Assembly (NCBI RefSeq): GCF_000702445.1
Contig: NZ_JNIF01000003.1
Location: forward strand, 558,001-622,000
Length of the DNA: 64,000 nt
Direction of reading: 5' to 3'
Source: Bryobacter aggregatus MPL3
Lineage (GTDB): Bacteria; Acidobacteriota; Terriglobia; Bryobacterales; Bryobacteraceae
Part shown: positions 1-8,628 of the stretch, piece by piece
Layout: the number at the start of each line of letters is the position of its first letter
Position numbering within the stretch: position 1 is the first letter of the stretch
Notes under the pieces: model-generated
Databases searched by the model: none
What the model was told of the DNA's origin: nothing
The model's input: only the letters and a program-made list of their open reading frames with translations
Made by a program: the position numbers and the translations under genes

Positions 1-546
1 GGGCGGCAAGGTCTTGTCAACGCTGCGCGCCGCCAGTTCCAGGGAGACGACAGAGCCAATGTGCGGCGCAATGCGGGCGAGTCCGCTCACCGGGTTGCGG
101 CCAATCTGCACCCAGGTGCGCGCCAGTTCATGCACAGCGGCCCACGGTTTCATGCTGCGCACCAGCGCAATCGAATCCAATTGTTCGGCGAGGTTGGGGA
201 AGAGTCCGCGTGGCCAGCGGATTTCGCCGTAGCTGGTTGGGTCAAACGCTTTCGGAAGCCAGGAGCCTTCCTTCAAATCGAAGGTATCGACATGACTGGG
301 CGCTCCGCTCATCATGACGAAAATGACATTCTTGGCCTTGCCAATGGGAGTCACAGAGGCCTGAGCGATGCTCTCCATGGGCCGGCCCGGCAACAAGAAA
401 TAACCGCCAATGGCCGAACCGAGATGCCGAAAGAAATTACGCCGGTTGAAATGAGGGGATTTCCAGAACCAGGTGCCCTTGATGCCGCTCCAGTCCATGC
501 CGAAGCGATCTTTGCCGGTGGGCTGTTCTCCGTGTATCTGATCCAT
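1..546 (-). CDS. DUF1501 family protein, 3' end off the window
   Basis: The reverse strand reads open from an ATG at 546 to the window edge (about 182 residues, no stop), so only the N-terminal part is present. The N-terminus has a Tat-like stretch (NRRNFFRHLGSAIGG) and then NVIFVMMSGAPSHVDTFDLK, the usual opening of DUF1501 proteins, a family related to alkaline phosphatases and sulfatases. It lies 19 nt downstream of a DUF1549/DUF1553 gene on the same strand. This pairing is very common in Planctomycetes and Acidobacteria and supports both calls. The biochemical role of the family is not established; export by Tat is inferred from the leader. Confidence 0.85.
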   Translation of the reverse strand, partial: MDQIHGEQPTGKDRFGMDWSGIKGTWFWKSPHFNRRNFFRHLGSAIGGYFLLPGRPMESIAQASVTPIGKAKNVIFVMMSGAPSHVDTFDLKEGSWLPKAFDPTSYGEIRWPRGLFPNLAEQLDSIALVRSMKPWAAVHELARTWVQIGRNPVSGLARIAPHIGSVVSLELAARSVDKTLPP

Positions 547-565
547 GTTCCCTGCCTCTCGATCC

Positions 566-2485
566 CTAATAGCTGAAGATGAACTCCTGCTTGTTCATCA
601 GCACCCAAGCCATGTCTTCCACTGCCGTGTTCTTGGCGGTCTGGACCGCACCGGCTTTCGAGAGGAAGGCGACTGATTTTGCGCGTTCGCCATCGGAAGG
701 CCGGCGGCCAAGAAATCGCAGGAATAATTCATCGACCATGGTATCGACGTTTGTCATGCCTGCGATGCTTTTCAGGACACTGGAATTCGCAATCTTCGCC
801 CGTGTCGTCACGAACGAATGGTTCATGAGGTTGAGTTGCTGAAGAATGCTGCCATTCTGCGAACGGAACTGGGTGTCGCGATTGCCACGCAGAAAGAAGC
901 CCATGAAATCCCGCACCGCCGTGTTGCTGGACGGCTCCACCGGCTCCGGCATTCGCATTGCCCAACTGACGGGCTCAGCCCAGCCACCGATGGTGTATTT
1001 GCCAAATACGTTGGTCGCGGTCTGGATGGCATCGTGGATCTCTTCACCTTCAAGACGGCGGGGATAATGGCGTGCAAAGTACGGGAGCTTTTCGAGACTC
1101 CAATCGGCGCCGTAATCAGAACTCAACTGGTAGGCCTTCGAGCTGACCAGAATGCGCATGTACTCCCGCATATCGAATTTATTCTCGATCAACCAGTCAC
1201 TCAGGCGTTCGAGCAGTTCGGGATGGGTGGCCTGGAGAGTCCAACCGGCCGGCGGAGGATGATTGGGATCCAAACGCGCCGGATCGAGTTGATCCACTGG
1301 TTCCACCAAGCCAAGGCCGAAAAGTTCCTTCCAGAATCTGTTTCCGAAATTGCGCGCGAACATACGGTCCGCGGTGAGACGTTTGGCATACAGAGAGCGC
1401 CAGTCGCCACTGGCGGCTTCGGGATCGTCCATCCGCCAGACCGGCATTACCGCCTTCAGCGTCCCGATCTGGACGCGCTTCGGACGATTGCCGTAGGAGG
1501 TATTGAGATTGTAGCTCCCGCTCGTCGCGTCGCTGATGTCAGTGGAACCGGGGTACTCAGGGTCGTTCTGGCTGCGGTCCGTGTAGCGGAGCCGCGAGAA
1601 GTAGGCCGCCATCTGGTAGGCTTCGAGGCGCGTCGCCTTCTTGCCCCACAGCGTGAGCTGGTCCAGATGACCACGGCCATCGTGGCAAAGCAGGCAGTCA
1701 TAATGCCCCATGCCCAGGAAGGCTGTAGCGCTGCGGGCAAAGAGCGTGTCGTAGCTGTCCTGAATCGGGCCACCCGGCGTACGCCAACGATTTTCCCAGG
1801 TGGTAGGAGCATCCACGCCGCCTGCTTCGGTGTTCCCTTTCGCGGTGAGCACCTCGAAAACAATGTCGCGGATCGATTGATTCTGCGAGACGCTGGAGCC
1901 AATCCAGGTATAGAAGTTGTTGCGGGCGCCCACGCTCTGATTGCGGAAGGAATTCACCCGGGCGTTCTGGAGCAGATCGCCCCACCAGACACTCCACTTG
2001 TCCGTGTATTCCCGCGAATACAATAAGCGGTCGATGAGATCGTCGCGCTTGTTCTTGTTCCCGTTGTTGAGAAACTCCTTGTACTGCTCGATGGTGGGAA
2101 TACGGCCCGTCAGATCGAGATAAAGACGGCGGACAAATTCCTCGTCGGTGGTCAGGCGTGCACTGGCGATACCAGCCGCCGCCATCTTTGTAAAAATCGC
2201 CTCATCGATGAAGTTCGCCGGGGAGAAGGAGGAAGGTTCCACCGTCGCGCTGGCTGTCGCAGCCCGCTCACTTTTGAAGGCCGTCAGACGCTGATTGACC
2301 AGCTCACGAACGCGCGCTTCGCGTGCGACATAGAGGTCAGGCGCAGCCTGAAAACTGCAATTCGCGCCCGCCGGCCCACTGCTGCTGTCCTGCGCAATCG
2401 TAGGAGAAATGCAACTGAGTGCAACCAACAGCGCAGTCAGTTTCTGATTCGACGCTCCTCCAAAAGGAGAAATGGACTGATGCAT
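566..2485 (-). CDS. DUF1549/DUF1553 protein with a single CXXCH haem-type motif
   Basis: Predicted secreted protein of 639 residues. It has a signal peptide (KLTALLVALSCISPTIAQ), then a DUF1549 region (about residues 90-290, with FVRRLYLDLTGRIPT) and a DUF1553 region (about 360-620, with a FFLRGNRDTQ/LNLMN core). A CLLCH motif at about residues 264-268 could bind haem c, in the place where family members usually have CAQCH. The cytochrome-c domain found at the N-terminus of many relatives is absent. The ATG at 2485 is preferred to a TTG five codons upstream because it leaves a normal leader. It probably forms an operon with the DUF1501 gene. The function of the pair is unknown; an extracellular redox or polymer-degrading role is only a guess from taxonomy. 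Confidence 0.85.
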   Translation of the reverse strand: MHQSISPFGGASNQKLTALLVALSCISPTIAQDSSSGPAGANCSFQAAPDLYVAREARVRELVNQRLTAFKSERAATASATVEPSSFSPANFIDEAIFTKMAAAGIASARLTTDEEFVRRLYLDLTGRIPTIEQYKEFLNNGNKNKRDDLIDRLLYSREYTDKWSVWWGDLLQNARVNSFRNQSVGARNNFYTWIGSSVSQNQSIRDIVFEVLTAKGNTEAGGVDAPTTWENRWRTPGGPIQDSYDTLFARSATAFLGMGHYDCLLCHDGRGHLDQLTLWGKKATRLEAYQMAAYFSRLRYTDRSQNDPEYPGSTDISDATSGSYNLNTSYGNRPKRVQIGTLKAVMPVWRMDDPEAASGDWRSLYAKRLTADRMFARNFGNRFWKELFGLGLVEPVDQLDPARLDPNHPPPAGWTLQATHPELLERLSDWLIENKFDMREYMRILVSSKAYQLSSDYGADWSLEKLPYFARHYPRRLEGEEIHDAIQTATNVFGKYTIGGWAEPVSWAMRMPEPVEPSSNTAVRDFMGFFLRGNRDTQFRSQNGSILQQLNLMNHSFVTTRAKIANSSVLKSIAGMTNVDTMVDELFLRFLGRRPSDGERAKSVAFLSKAGAVQTAKNTAVEDMAWVLMNKQEFIFSY

Positions 2486-2570
2486 TCCGATCCCCAACAA
2501 GGGCCCCCGCTGGGATCAGTATACCCAACAGAAAGATCGTGGAAAGGGATCGCTAGCAAGCTAAGGCTTT

Positions 2571-4058
2571 TTAACGCAGTATCTTAGCGGCGAAGGCATT
2601 GGGAGCGCCAGGAAGATTGGGGCGCGTGGTGCCATCGGTAGTACGAAGATCGGCGGACTGGGTATAACCAGCGATGAAGAGCGAGTTGAGGTTGGCTGGG
2701 TCGAAGCTGATGCCATTGATGACATCGGTATTGGTGCCGCCGAAGAAGGACAGATACTCAATGCCTGCGCTGCCTGCATTCGCGGTATTCAGCACAGCAA
2801 CAATGCCGTCCGGGAAGGGAGAGGCAGCCGTCTTGCGGAATGCATTTTCGGTAGTGGGGAGTGTCCCGCCCATCGAATAGCCCGCCAGAGCAAAACGCGT
2901 AGCATCCATCTGCACAAAACTATAAACGAACTCGAATCCCTTGCCGCCGAGGAAGGTGGAGTAGAGCAATGCGGCTGGACCTTCGCGGAGCGGATCAATC
3001 TGGGAAACAAAGATGTCGGTGCCCCCGGCGAGAGTTCTCTGCGCAGCGTTCGCAGTCACGGGAAAGTCTTCCGAAAAGGTGATGCCGGTGACCCAGATTT
3101 TGCCATTGGCGTCGACCGCGATCCCATGGGCTTCGTCGCTCTTGCTGCCGCCGACGAGAGAAGCGTAGATCAACGAATCGAGACCAGTCTGATTCGGATC
3201 GACACAGGCAATGTAGCCGTCAAGAAAGCCGTCAGAGGCTGTTTTGAAGCCATTCGAAGTGAGCGGAAAATCCCCAGAGCCCGTAGAACCGGCAAACCAG
3301 ATCCGGTTATTCCGGTCGATCGCAACAGCAACTGCGGTATCGGTGCCTGCGCCGCCCAGATAGGTGGCATAGTTCAAACCCTTCTCGTCCGGGTTGAAAT
3401 AGATCACGAAAGCATCAGCATTTCCACGGCGATTCGGTTGTGCGCCGCTGCCCACGCCCGGCATCTCGTCGCTCAGAGTGGTGCCAACAATCGCAATGTT
3501 GTTTGTCGGCCCAATGGCAAGAGCGCGTGCCTGTTCCCGTCCGGCAGAACCGTAGAAGGTGCTGAAGGCAAGAGAAGGAATCCCGCCCTGATTCGGTTCA
3601 ATGATGGAAATGAACACGTCGTAGTCGCCCCCGAAAACGGGCTGGAATGCGTCGCCCGCCAAGGGGAAGTCCGCAGAACTGGTAAAGCCAGTAAGAACGA
3701 TGCGCCCGCGCTTGTCGATCTTCATATCGGCGAGTTCTTCAACGCCACTGCCGCCCAACCAGGTGAAAAACAAGACCGTGGAACTGCCGTCCGGATTGAT
3801 GCGGTACTTCACGACAAAGATGTCGGAGGCGCCAGCATTATTCTGCTGGTACGGTTCGTTGGGGCCATATGCTTCATACTTTCCGTAGGAATGGCCTGCA
3901 ACCCAAACGTCCCCGGAAGCCTCAACGGCGGTGGCGACAGCGATGTCGTAGGCGCCGCCCGGCAGATAGCTCGACCAACCGAGCCGATCAGTAGACTGGG
4001 CATGGAGTGCGGCCACACAGAGAATGAATAATGCTGAAATACGAGAGAGGAAAGACAT
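2571..4058 (-). CDS. Secreted SBBP-type beta-propeller repeat protein
   Basis: 495 residues with a signal peptide (MSFLSRISALFILCVAALHAQ) followed by roughly seven repeats of about 55-60 residues. Each repeat contains a variant of YLGG.GTD.A..VAID..G.IW.AG.T.S.DFP, the signature of SBBP (seven-bladed beta-propeller-like) repeats. Such proteins are exported and abundant in Acidobacteria; ligands are unknown. The ATG at 4058 is chosen over an upstream TTG at 4073 because the leader begins there. It lies about 85 nt upstream of the DUF1553 gene on the same strand and may be co-transcribed with it. Confidence 0.8.
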   Translation of the reverse strand: MSFLSRISALFILCVAALHAQSTDRLGWSSYLPGGAYDIAVATAVEASGDVWVAGHSYGKYEAYGPNEPYQQNNAGASDIFVVKYRINPDGSSTVLFFTWLGGSGVEELADMKIDKRGRIVLTGFTSSADFPLAGDAFQPVFGGDYDVFISIIEPNQGGIPSLAFSTFYGSAGREQARALAIGPTNNIAIVGTTLSDEMPGVGSGAQPNRRGNADAFVIYFNPDEKGLNYATYLGGAGTDTAVAVAIDRNNRIWFAGSTGSGDFPLTSNGFKTASDGFLDGYIACVDPNQTGLDSLIYASLVGGSKSDEAHGIAVDANGKIWVTGITFSEDFPVTANAAQRTLAGGTDIFVSQIDPLREGPAALLYSTFLGGKGFEFVYSFVQMDATRFALAGYSMGGTLPTTENAFRKTAASPFPDGIVAVLNTANAGSAGIEYLSFFGGTNTDVINGISFDPANLNSLFIAGYTQSADLRTTDGTTRPNLPGAPNAFAAKILR

Positions 4059-4113
4059 GGCTGAAGTTAACAATGACGAGCGTGCTCCCTATTAGGTTGC
4101 CACAAACCGAAGC

Positions 4114-5715
4114 ATGACATCCGTAGAAGCATTTCTTGGGCTGCTCCTGGCAGCCATTCTGATCGCGCTGGTCGCCAAAAGGCTCGACCAGCCCTACCCG
4201 ATTGCGCTCGTATTGGGAGGGATTGGGCTGGCGCTGATCCCGGGAGTTCCCCGGGTCTCGATGGATCCCGACATGGTCTTCTTCCTGCTGCTGCCACCGG
4301 TATTGACCGAGGCGGCCTTCTTCACCTCCTGGCGGGATTTTCTGCGCTACAAACGGCCGATCCTCACGCTTGCCTTCGGCCTGGTGGCGGCAACCAGCGT
4401 CACAGTAGCCTTCCTCTGCGTCTACTTCATCCCGGGCATGAGTTGGGGCGCCGGGCTGCTCCTCGGAGCCATCGTGTCGCCACCCGATGCCGCGGCGGCT
4501 ACCAGCATTACGCGAGGCATGGGGCTCCCCAGGAGAGTCACTCAGATTCTCGAAGGCGAGAGCCTCGTCAATGACGCGGCGGGACTCACCCTATACCGGT
4601 TCGCAGTGATCTTTGTCGCCGGTGGACTCTTTTCCTGGGAATCCGCTTCGCTCTCTTTCCTCTGGATCATTCTGGGCGGCTCCGGGCTCGGGTGTCTGCT
4701 CGGCCTCTGCTTCGTCCGGCTGTACCGCTTCTTGCGCGACCCGGAAGTGGAGGTGCTGGCGACCTTCCTGTTGAGCTATCTCTCCTATTTTGTGGCCGAA
4801 ACGGTGCATGCCTCAGGAGTGCTGGCGACCGTGGCCAGTGGCTTGATCCTCGGCTGGTACGCGCCTGAGTTGTTTGGCGCCAATACCCGGATTCGCTCCA
4901 TGGCCGTGTGGAAGAGCGTCATTTTTCTGGTGAATTCCACGATCTTCCTGCTGATCGGCTTGCAGATCCCGGCAGTCGTCAGCGGACTGCAGGATTACCC
5001 GATGGGTCTGCTGCTTTGGTGGAGCTTCGTCGTGTTGGCGGGCGTCATCGTGCTCCGGCTGCTTTGGGTGTTCCCGTTTGCTTATCTTCCGCGGGTCTTC
5101 TCCAAACAGATTCGGGATTCAGAACCAAAGCCAGATTGGCGCGCAATACTCGTGATCGGCTGGACGGGCTTGCGTGGCGTGGTGAGTCTGGCAGGAGCGC
5201 TGGCCTTACCCAATGAAACCATGCGCGGACTTCCCTTCCCCTACCGGAACCTGATTGTCTTTCTGACCTTTGCCGTGATTCTGGGGACTCTGCTTTTACA
5301 AGGACTGACCCTGCGGCCATTGGTGCATTGGCTGGGACTGCCGAAGGATCTCTCCGGGGCACGCGAGGAACTGAACGCGCGGATTGTCTCGGCGGAGAAA
5401 GTCATTGAACGGATTACGGAGATGGCGGAGGCCGGAAAGTGTAGCGGCGCGGTATTCGACCGGATTCGCGCTTATTACGAAGACCGGCTTTCTGACTTGC
5501 GCGCCAGTCTCGAAATGGAAGGAGAAGTCGACGAGGTGGGATCTCCGCAGCACTTCCAAAATATCGCCGAGCAACGGATGTGGTGGCAGATGGTGCAGAT
5601 TGAGCGCGAAACACTGCTCAGCTTGCGGCGGGACAAGAAAATCGGCGACGAAGCCATGCATGAAATCGAGCGCGACATCGATCTCTTTGAGGCACGGCTC
5701 ATTCCATCGAGCTAA
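4114..5715 (+). CDS. CPA1-family Na+/H+ (cation/proton) antiporter
   Basis: 533-residue membrane protein. The first 400 residues or so contain about 12 hydrophobic segments. The CPA1 ion-binding motif is seen as GESLVNDAAGLTLYR with the Asn-Asp pair at residues 153-154, preceded by VSPPDAAAA. A hydrophilic C-terminal tail (about residues 400-533) with predicted helices is the usual regulatory domain of bacterial NhaP/YjcE-like exchangers. It is predicted to exchange Na+ or K+ for H+ across the inner membrane. The gene stands alone, divergent from the SBBP gene, and ends at a strong bidirectional terminator. Substrate preference cannot be read from the sequence. Confidence 0.85.
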   Translation: MTSVEAFLGLLLAAILIALVAKRLDQPYPIALVLGGIGLALIPGVPRVSMDPDMVFFLLLPPVLTEAAFFTSWRDFLRYKRPILTLAFGLVAATSVTVAFLCVYFIPGMSWGAGLLLGAIVSPPDAAAATSITRGMGLPRRVTQILEGESLVNDAAGLTLYRFAVIFVAGGLFSWESASLSFLWIILGGSGLGCLLGLCFVRLYRFLRDPEVEVLATFLLSYLSYFVAETVHASGVLATVASGLILGWYAPELFGANTRIRSMAVWKSVIFLVNSTIFLLIGLQIPAVVSGLQDYPMGLLLWWSFVVLAGVIVLRLLWVFPFAYLPRVFSKQIRDSEPKPDWRAILVIGWTGLRGVVSLAGALALPNETMRGLPFPYRNLIVFLTFAVILGTLLLQGLTLRPLVHWLGLPKDLSGAREELNARIVSAEKVIERITEMAEAGKCSGAVFDRIRAYYEDRLSDLRASLEMEGEVDEVGSPQHFQNIAEQRMWWQMVQIERETLLSLRRDKKIGDEAMHEIERDIDLFEARLIPSS

Positions 5716-5720
5716 AAAAA

Positions 5721-5750
5721 AAAGCCGCATCCGGAGATGCGGCTTTTTCC
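5721..5750. terminator. Bidirectional Rho-independent terminator
   Basis: A perfect 8-bp stem (5724-5731 with 5736-5743, GCCGCATC/GATGCGGC) around a CGGA loop. It is preceded by a run of ten A and followed by TTTTT, so it serves both converging genes. Confidence 0.9.
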
Positions 5751-5753
5751 TTT

Positions 5754-6902
5754 TTAGAGGTTGACGTCGACCCAGCCGCGCTTCGCGCTGCTCTCGGCGA
5801 CCGCTTCGAGGAGAAGCATGCCGCGGAGGCCATCCGCAAAAGTCGGGTAATCGATCGGATTCGAGCGATTGGCGATCCGGCCATAGAAACGCTTGAAGAG
5901 TTGCTTGTGGCTGTCGTCATAGCCTTCGCTGTGGCCGCCGGGTAGGTCCGCAAAGCCGGCAGCGCCACCGATGAGCAGCGAGGGGTCTTTGACAATCACC
6001 TGATTGGGAGAATTGCGATGGCCGATCCAGAGTTCGTCGGGACGTTCCTGGTTCCAGGAGATACCGCTCTTGGTGCCATAGATCTCAAAGCGGAAACTGT
6101 TCTTGTTGCCGGCAGAAATCTGGCTGACGGTGAAGGAGCCGCGGGCGCGATCGCCGAGGTGGAGAAGCACAGCGCCGAAGTCGTCAGTATCGATTGGAAT
6201 CGCTTCGTAATCGTCCGGGCTGAGCGTTTTGCCACTGAAGGTCTGGACGCTGCCCTTCGGCTTCTTGCGGGTCTTGTGGAAGGTGGTGAGCTCACCGCAG
6301 ACACTGGTGATCGGGAGCGCCGTGAGGTGCTGGATCATATCCATCCAGTGGCTTCCAATGTCGCCCATCGCGCGCAGTTTGCCGTTGTGTTCGGCTTCGA
6401 TACGCCAGTTGTAATCGGTGTCATAGAGCAGCCAGTCCTGCGAGTAGGTGCCCTGTACGGCGAGGATCTCACCGAGTTCGCCAGAGGCGACCATCTGGCG
6501 GACATGCTGGACCACCGGGTAATAGCGCAGATTGTGATTGGTGGCGTGCACGATGCCACGGGCCTCTGCGGCGTCAAGGAGTTCTTTGGCCTCGCCGCTG
6601 GTCATTGTGAGCGGCTTCTCGCAGAGGACATGCTTGCCATTAGCGATGGCGATTTTCGCCATGGGAGCATGGAGCGCATTCGGCGTGCAGATGTGCACGG
6701 CGTCAATGGAGGGATCTTTGAGGAGCGATTCCCAATCGCCGGTGGAGCGGTCGATATAGAGCTGGTCGGCAAAGGCTTTCGCCTTGGAATCGCTCGAGCC
6801 GGCTACGGCGGCAACTTCGACATTGCCCAGGCGGCGAATGGCGTCTGTGTGAACGATGCCCATGAAGCCCGTGCCCAGCATCGCGGTTCTGATTTTTTGC
6901 AT
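5754..6902 (-). CDS. Gfo/Idh/MocA-family NAD(P)-dependent oxidoreductase
   Basis: 382 residues. The N-terminal Rossmann fold opens with AMLGTGFMGIVHTDAIRR, and the family's EKP motif is present (HVLCEKPLTM, about residue 94), whose lysine takes part in catalysis. The C-terminal half is the alpha/beta substrate domain. Relatives oxidise or reduce hydroxyl groups of sugars and inositols, or hydrolyse glycosides by an oxidative route. The ATG at 6902 is preferred because the Rossmann start follows directly; a longer in-frame extension upstream has no homology-like features. It converges with the antiporter at the shared terminator. The exact substrate is not predictable. Confidence 0.85.
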   Translation of the reverse strand: MQKIRTAMLGTGFMGIVHTDAIRRLGNVEVAAVAGSSDSKAKAFADQLYIDRSTGDWESLLKDPSIDAVHICTPNALHAPMAKIAIANGKHVLCEKPLTMTSGEAKELLDAAEARGIVHATNHNLRYYPVVQHVRQMVASGELGEILAVQGTYSQDWLLYDTDYNWRIEAEHNGKLRAMGDIGSHWMDMIQHLTALPITSVCGELTTFHKTRKKPKGSVQTFSGKTLSPDDYEAIPIDTDDFGAVLLHLGDRARGSFTVSQISAGNKNSFRFEIYGTKSGISWNQERPDELWIGHRNSPNQVIVKDPSLLIGGAAGFADLPGGHSEGYDDSHKQLFKRFYGRIANRSNPIDYPTFADGLRGMLLLEAVAESSAKRGWVDVNL

Positions 6903-6981
6903 ATCTAGCTCTAACAATTTATCGTATCCGCCGGCCCTGGGACGATACGTGGATATTGATAGACTGGAGACGCAACGCATT

Positions 6982-7266
6982 ATGATCGTTCGGATCAAGC
7001 TGAAGGTTGGCCCACGCATCTATGGCGAAAGGAATCTCGATTCGAAGCTGGCATTTGCAGCCTCGGGAGTCCTCACACCGGGTTCGGTGCTTTGCTTCGT
7101 CATCGCGCTGTGGCGGTTACTGTGTGACCTCGACCTGACAGGAGCATTCATGATCGACGCCGGGCTGCTCTCGCACTGGCAGGTCTGGCTCGCAATGGGA
7201 ATTCTGATGCAGACGCTCAGCGTCTACCTGGACCGCTACGGCCGCCGGGTCGAACGGCACTACTAA
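6982..7266 (+). CDS. Small membrane protein of unknown function
   Basis: 94 residues with two hydrophobic segments (about residues 27-47 and 60-78) and basic ends, consistent with a two-pass inner-membrane protein. It starts at the ATG at 6982, is divergent from the Gfo/Idh gene, and stops 1 nt before the stop codon of the converging RND adaptor gene. I do not recognise the family. The spacing and clean membrane pattern support a real gene, but no function can be proposed. Confidence 0.5.
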   Translation: MIVRIKLKVGPRIYGERNLDSKLAFAASGVLTPGSVLCFVIALWRLLCDLDLTGAFMIDAGLLSHWQVWLAMGILMQTLSVYLDRYGRRVERHY

Positions 7267-7267
7267 G

Positions 7268-8491
7268 CTATTTCGTCTTCTGCGAGATCGTCGTGGGACT
7301 ACCTTCGATCTCGACCCGGCTGCCTGTATCGATCCGCGGCAAATTGCTGGTGGCCACCGTTTCCCCCGTAGCCACTCCCTCTAAAATCTCCAGATCGTTT
7401 TCAAAGCGCTCTCCGATTTTGACTTCGCGCGCCTCAATGGTACCGTCCTTGATCACATAGGCTTTGTTCGAGCCCAGCACGTACTGGACAGCCTTGTTCG
7501 GCAGCAGCACGATGGTCTCGGTCTTATCGGTGGGGATGCGGGCCTTCGCATAACTGCCGGGCTTGAGGCGCATGCCGGGATTGTCGATGAGCGCTTCGGC
7601 AATGAAGGTGCGCTTGGCGGAATCGACAGTCGGCGAGACGCGCCAGATTTTGCCAGGGAACTTTTGCCCTTCAAAGGCCTCTACTTCCACCACGGCGACT
7701 TGCCCCTCCTTCACCCAGGGCGCCATGCGCTCGGGAACATCGAGACGCAGCCGCAAGGGCGTCGTCTTCACCAGGGTCATCAGCGGCGTATTCGCCCGGA
7801 CATACTGTCCAACGGTGACCTGCCGCTCCTTGAGACTCGCTTCAAAAGGCGCGTAAACATTGGTATCACGCAGCTTCTTACGCTGGAGATCGACCACCGC
7901 CTTGAAGCGCTCTACTTCCTGAATCAGGTTGCGCGTCTGGTTGATGGTGGAGTCATAGGCCGCAGTTGCAGAGTTAAAGCGGGCCTGGGCCTGATCGAGT
8001 TCCGCTTGCGCGCCGATCCCCTGATCCCGCAGTTCGCGGGTGCGTTTGAAGCGTTGCTCGGCATCGAAAACATCGGCCTGGGCCTTGCGGACATCGGGCG
8101 TCTGCTTGATGTCCTGAACGCGATCGGTATCGCGTGTCAGCCCCAGGCGTTCGAGGCTTGAACGGAGTTGGGCTTCATTCTGCGCGAGCAGATAACGCTG
8201 CTCCTCGTCGGAAATGTGCACCATCAGCTGCCCCTTCTTCACCACATCGCCCAGATCCACTTCCACCTTGTCCACCCGGCCGTCAATCTCCGCGCTGACA
8301 ATCGTCTCATCGTAGGGGAAAAGAGTACCGACGCTTTCCACGGTGCGCTTCACGACACGATCCCGCGCCGTCGCCGCCGTCACCTTGGTAGGACCGCTGT
8401 CCTTGCGCGCCTCGGTCACCTTGGTTTCCTTGTTGCAGGAAATTGAGGACAGAACGAGGGCCAAAGCGATGACGATCGAGGGGAGCTTCAT
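7268..8491 (-). CDS. RND-efflux periplasmic adaptor (HlyD/AcrA-type) lipoprotein
   Basis: 407 residues. A lipoprotein leader (MKLPSIVIALALVLSSISC) puts the lipidated cysteine at residue 19. The body has the membrane-fusion-protein order: biotinyl-lipoyl half (VDKVEVDLGDVVKKGQLM), alpha-helical hairpin (about residues 95-180), second lipoyl half (VYAPFEASLKERQVTVGQYV), beta-barrel and C-terminal membrane-proximal domain. Such proteins bridge an RND pump and an outer-membrane TolC-like duct. No RND pump or TolC homologue is adjacent; neighbours are a small membrane protein and a peptidase, so the partner must be encoded elsewhere. Confidence 0.88.
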   Translation of the reverse strand: MKLPSIVIALALVLSSISCNKETKVTEARKDSGPTKVTAATARDRVVKRTVESVGTLFPYDETIVSAEIDGRVDKVEVDLGDVVKKGQLMVHISDEEQRYLLAQNEAQLRSSLERLGLTRDTDRVQDIKQTPDVRKAQADVFDAEQRFKRTRELRDQGIGAQAELDQAQARFNSATAAYDSTINQTRNLIQEVERFKAVVDLQRKKLRDTNVYAPFEASLKERQVTVGQYVRANTPLMTLVKTTPLRLRLDVPERMAPWVKEGQVAVVEVEAFEGQKFPGKIWRVSPTVDSAKRTFIAEALIDNPGMRLKPGSYAKARIPTDKTETIVLLPNKAVQYVLGSNKAYVIKDGTIEAREVKIGERFENDLEILEGVATGETVATSNLPRIDTGSRVEIEGSPTTISQKTK

Positions 8492-8628
8492 GGGATTAAA
8501 GATTCTTCCTAGTGTAACGGTTCAGGTCTCGAAGGAATATGACGGCAGGTGTAAGTCCAAGGTGACAGGCTCCTCCAGTTACTTCTCTTGGCGGAATCGC
8601 AGGCTCACTATGCGAAAATCCGGAAATC

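Noticed and set aside
818-2026. 402-codon plus-strand frame opposite the DUF1553 gene
   Set aside because: Shadow of a gene with clear DUF1549/DUF1553 motifs.
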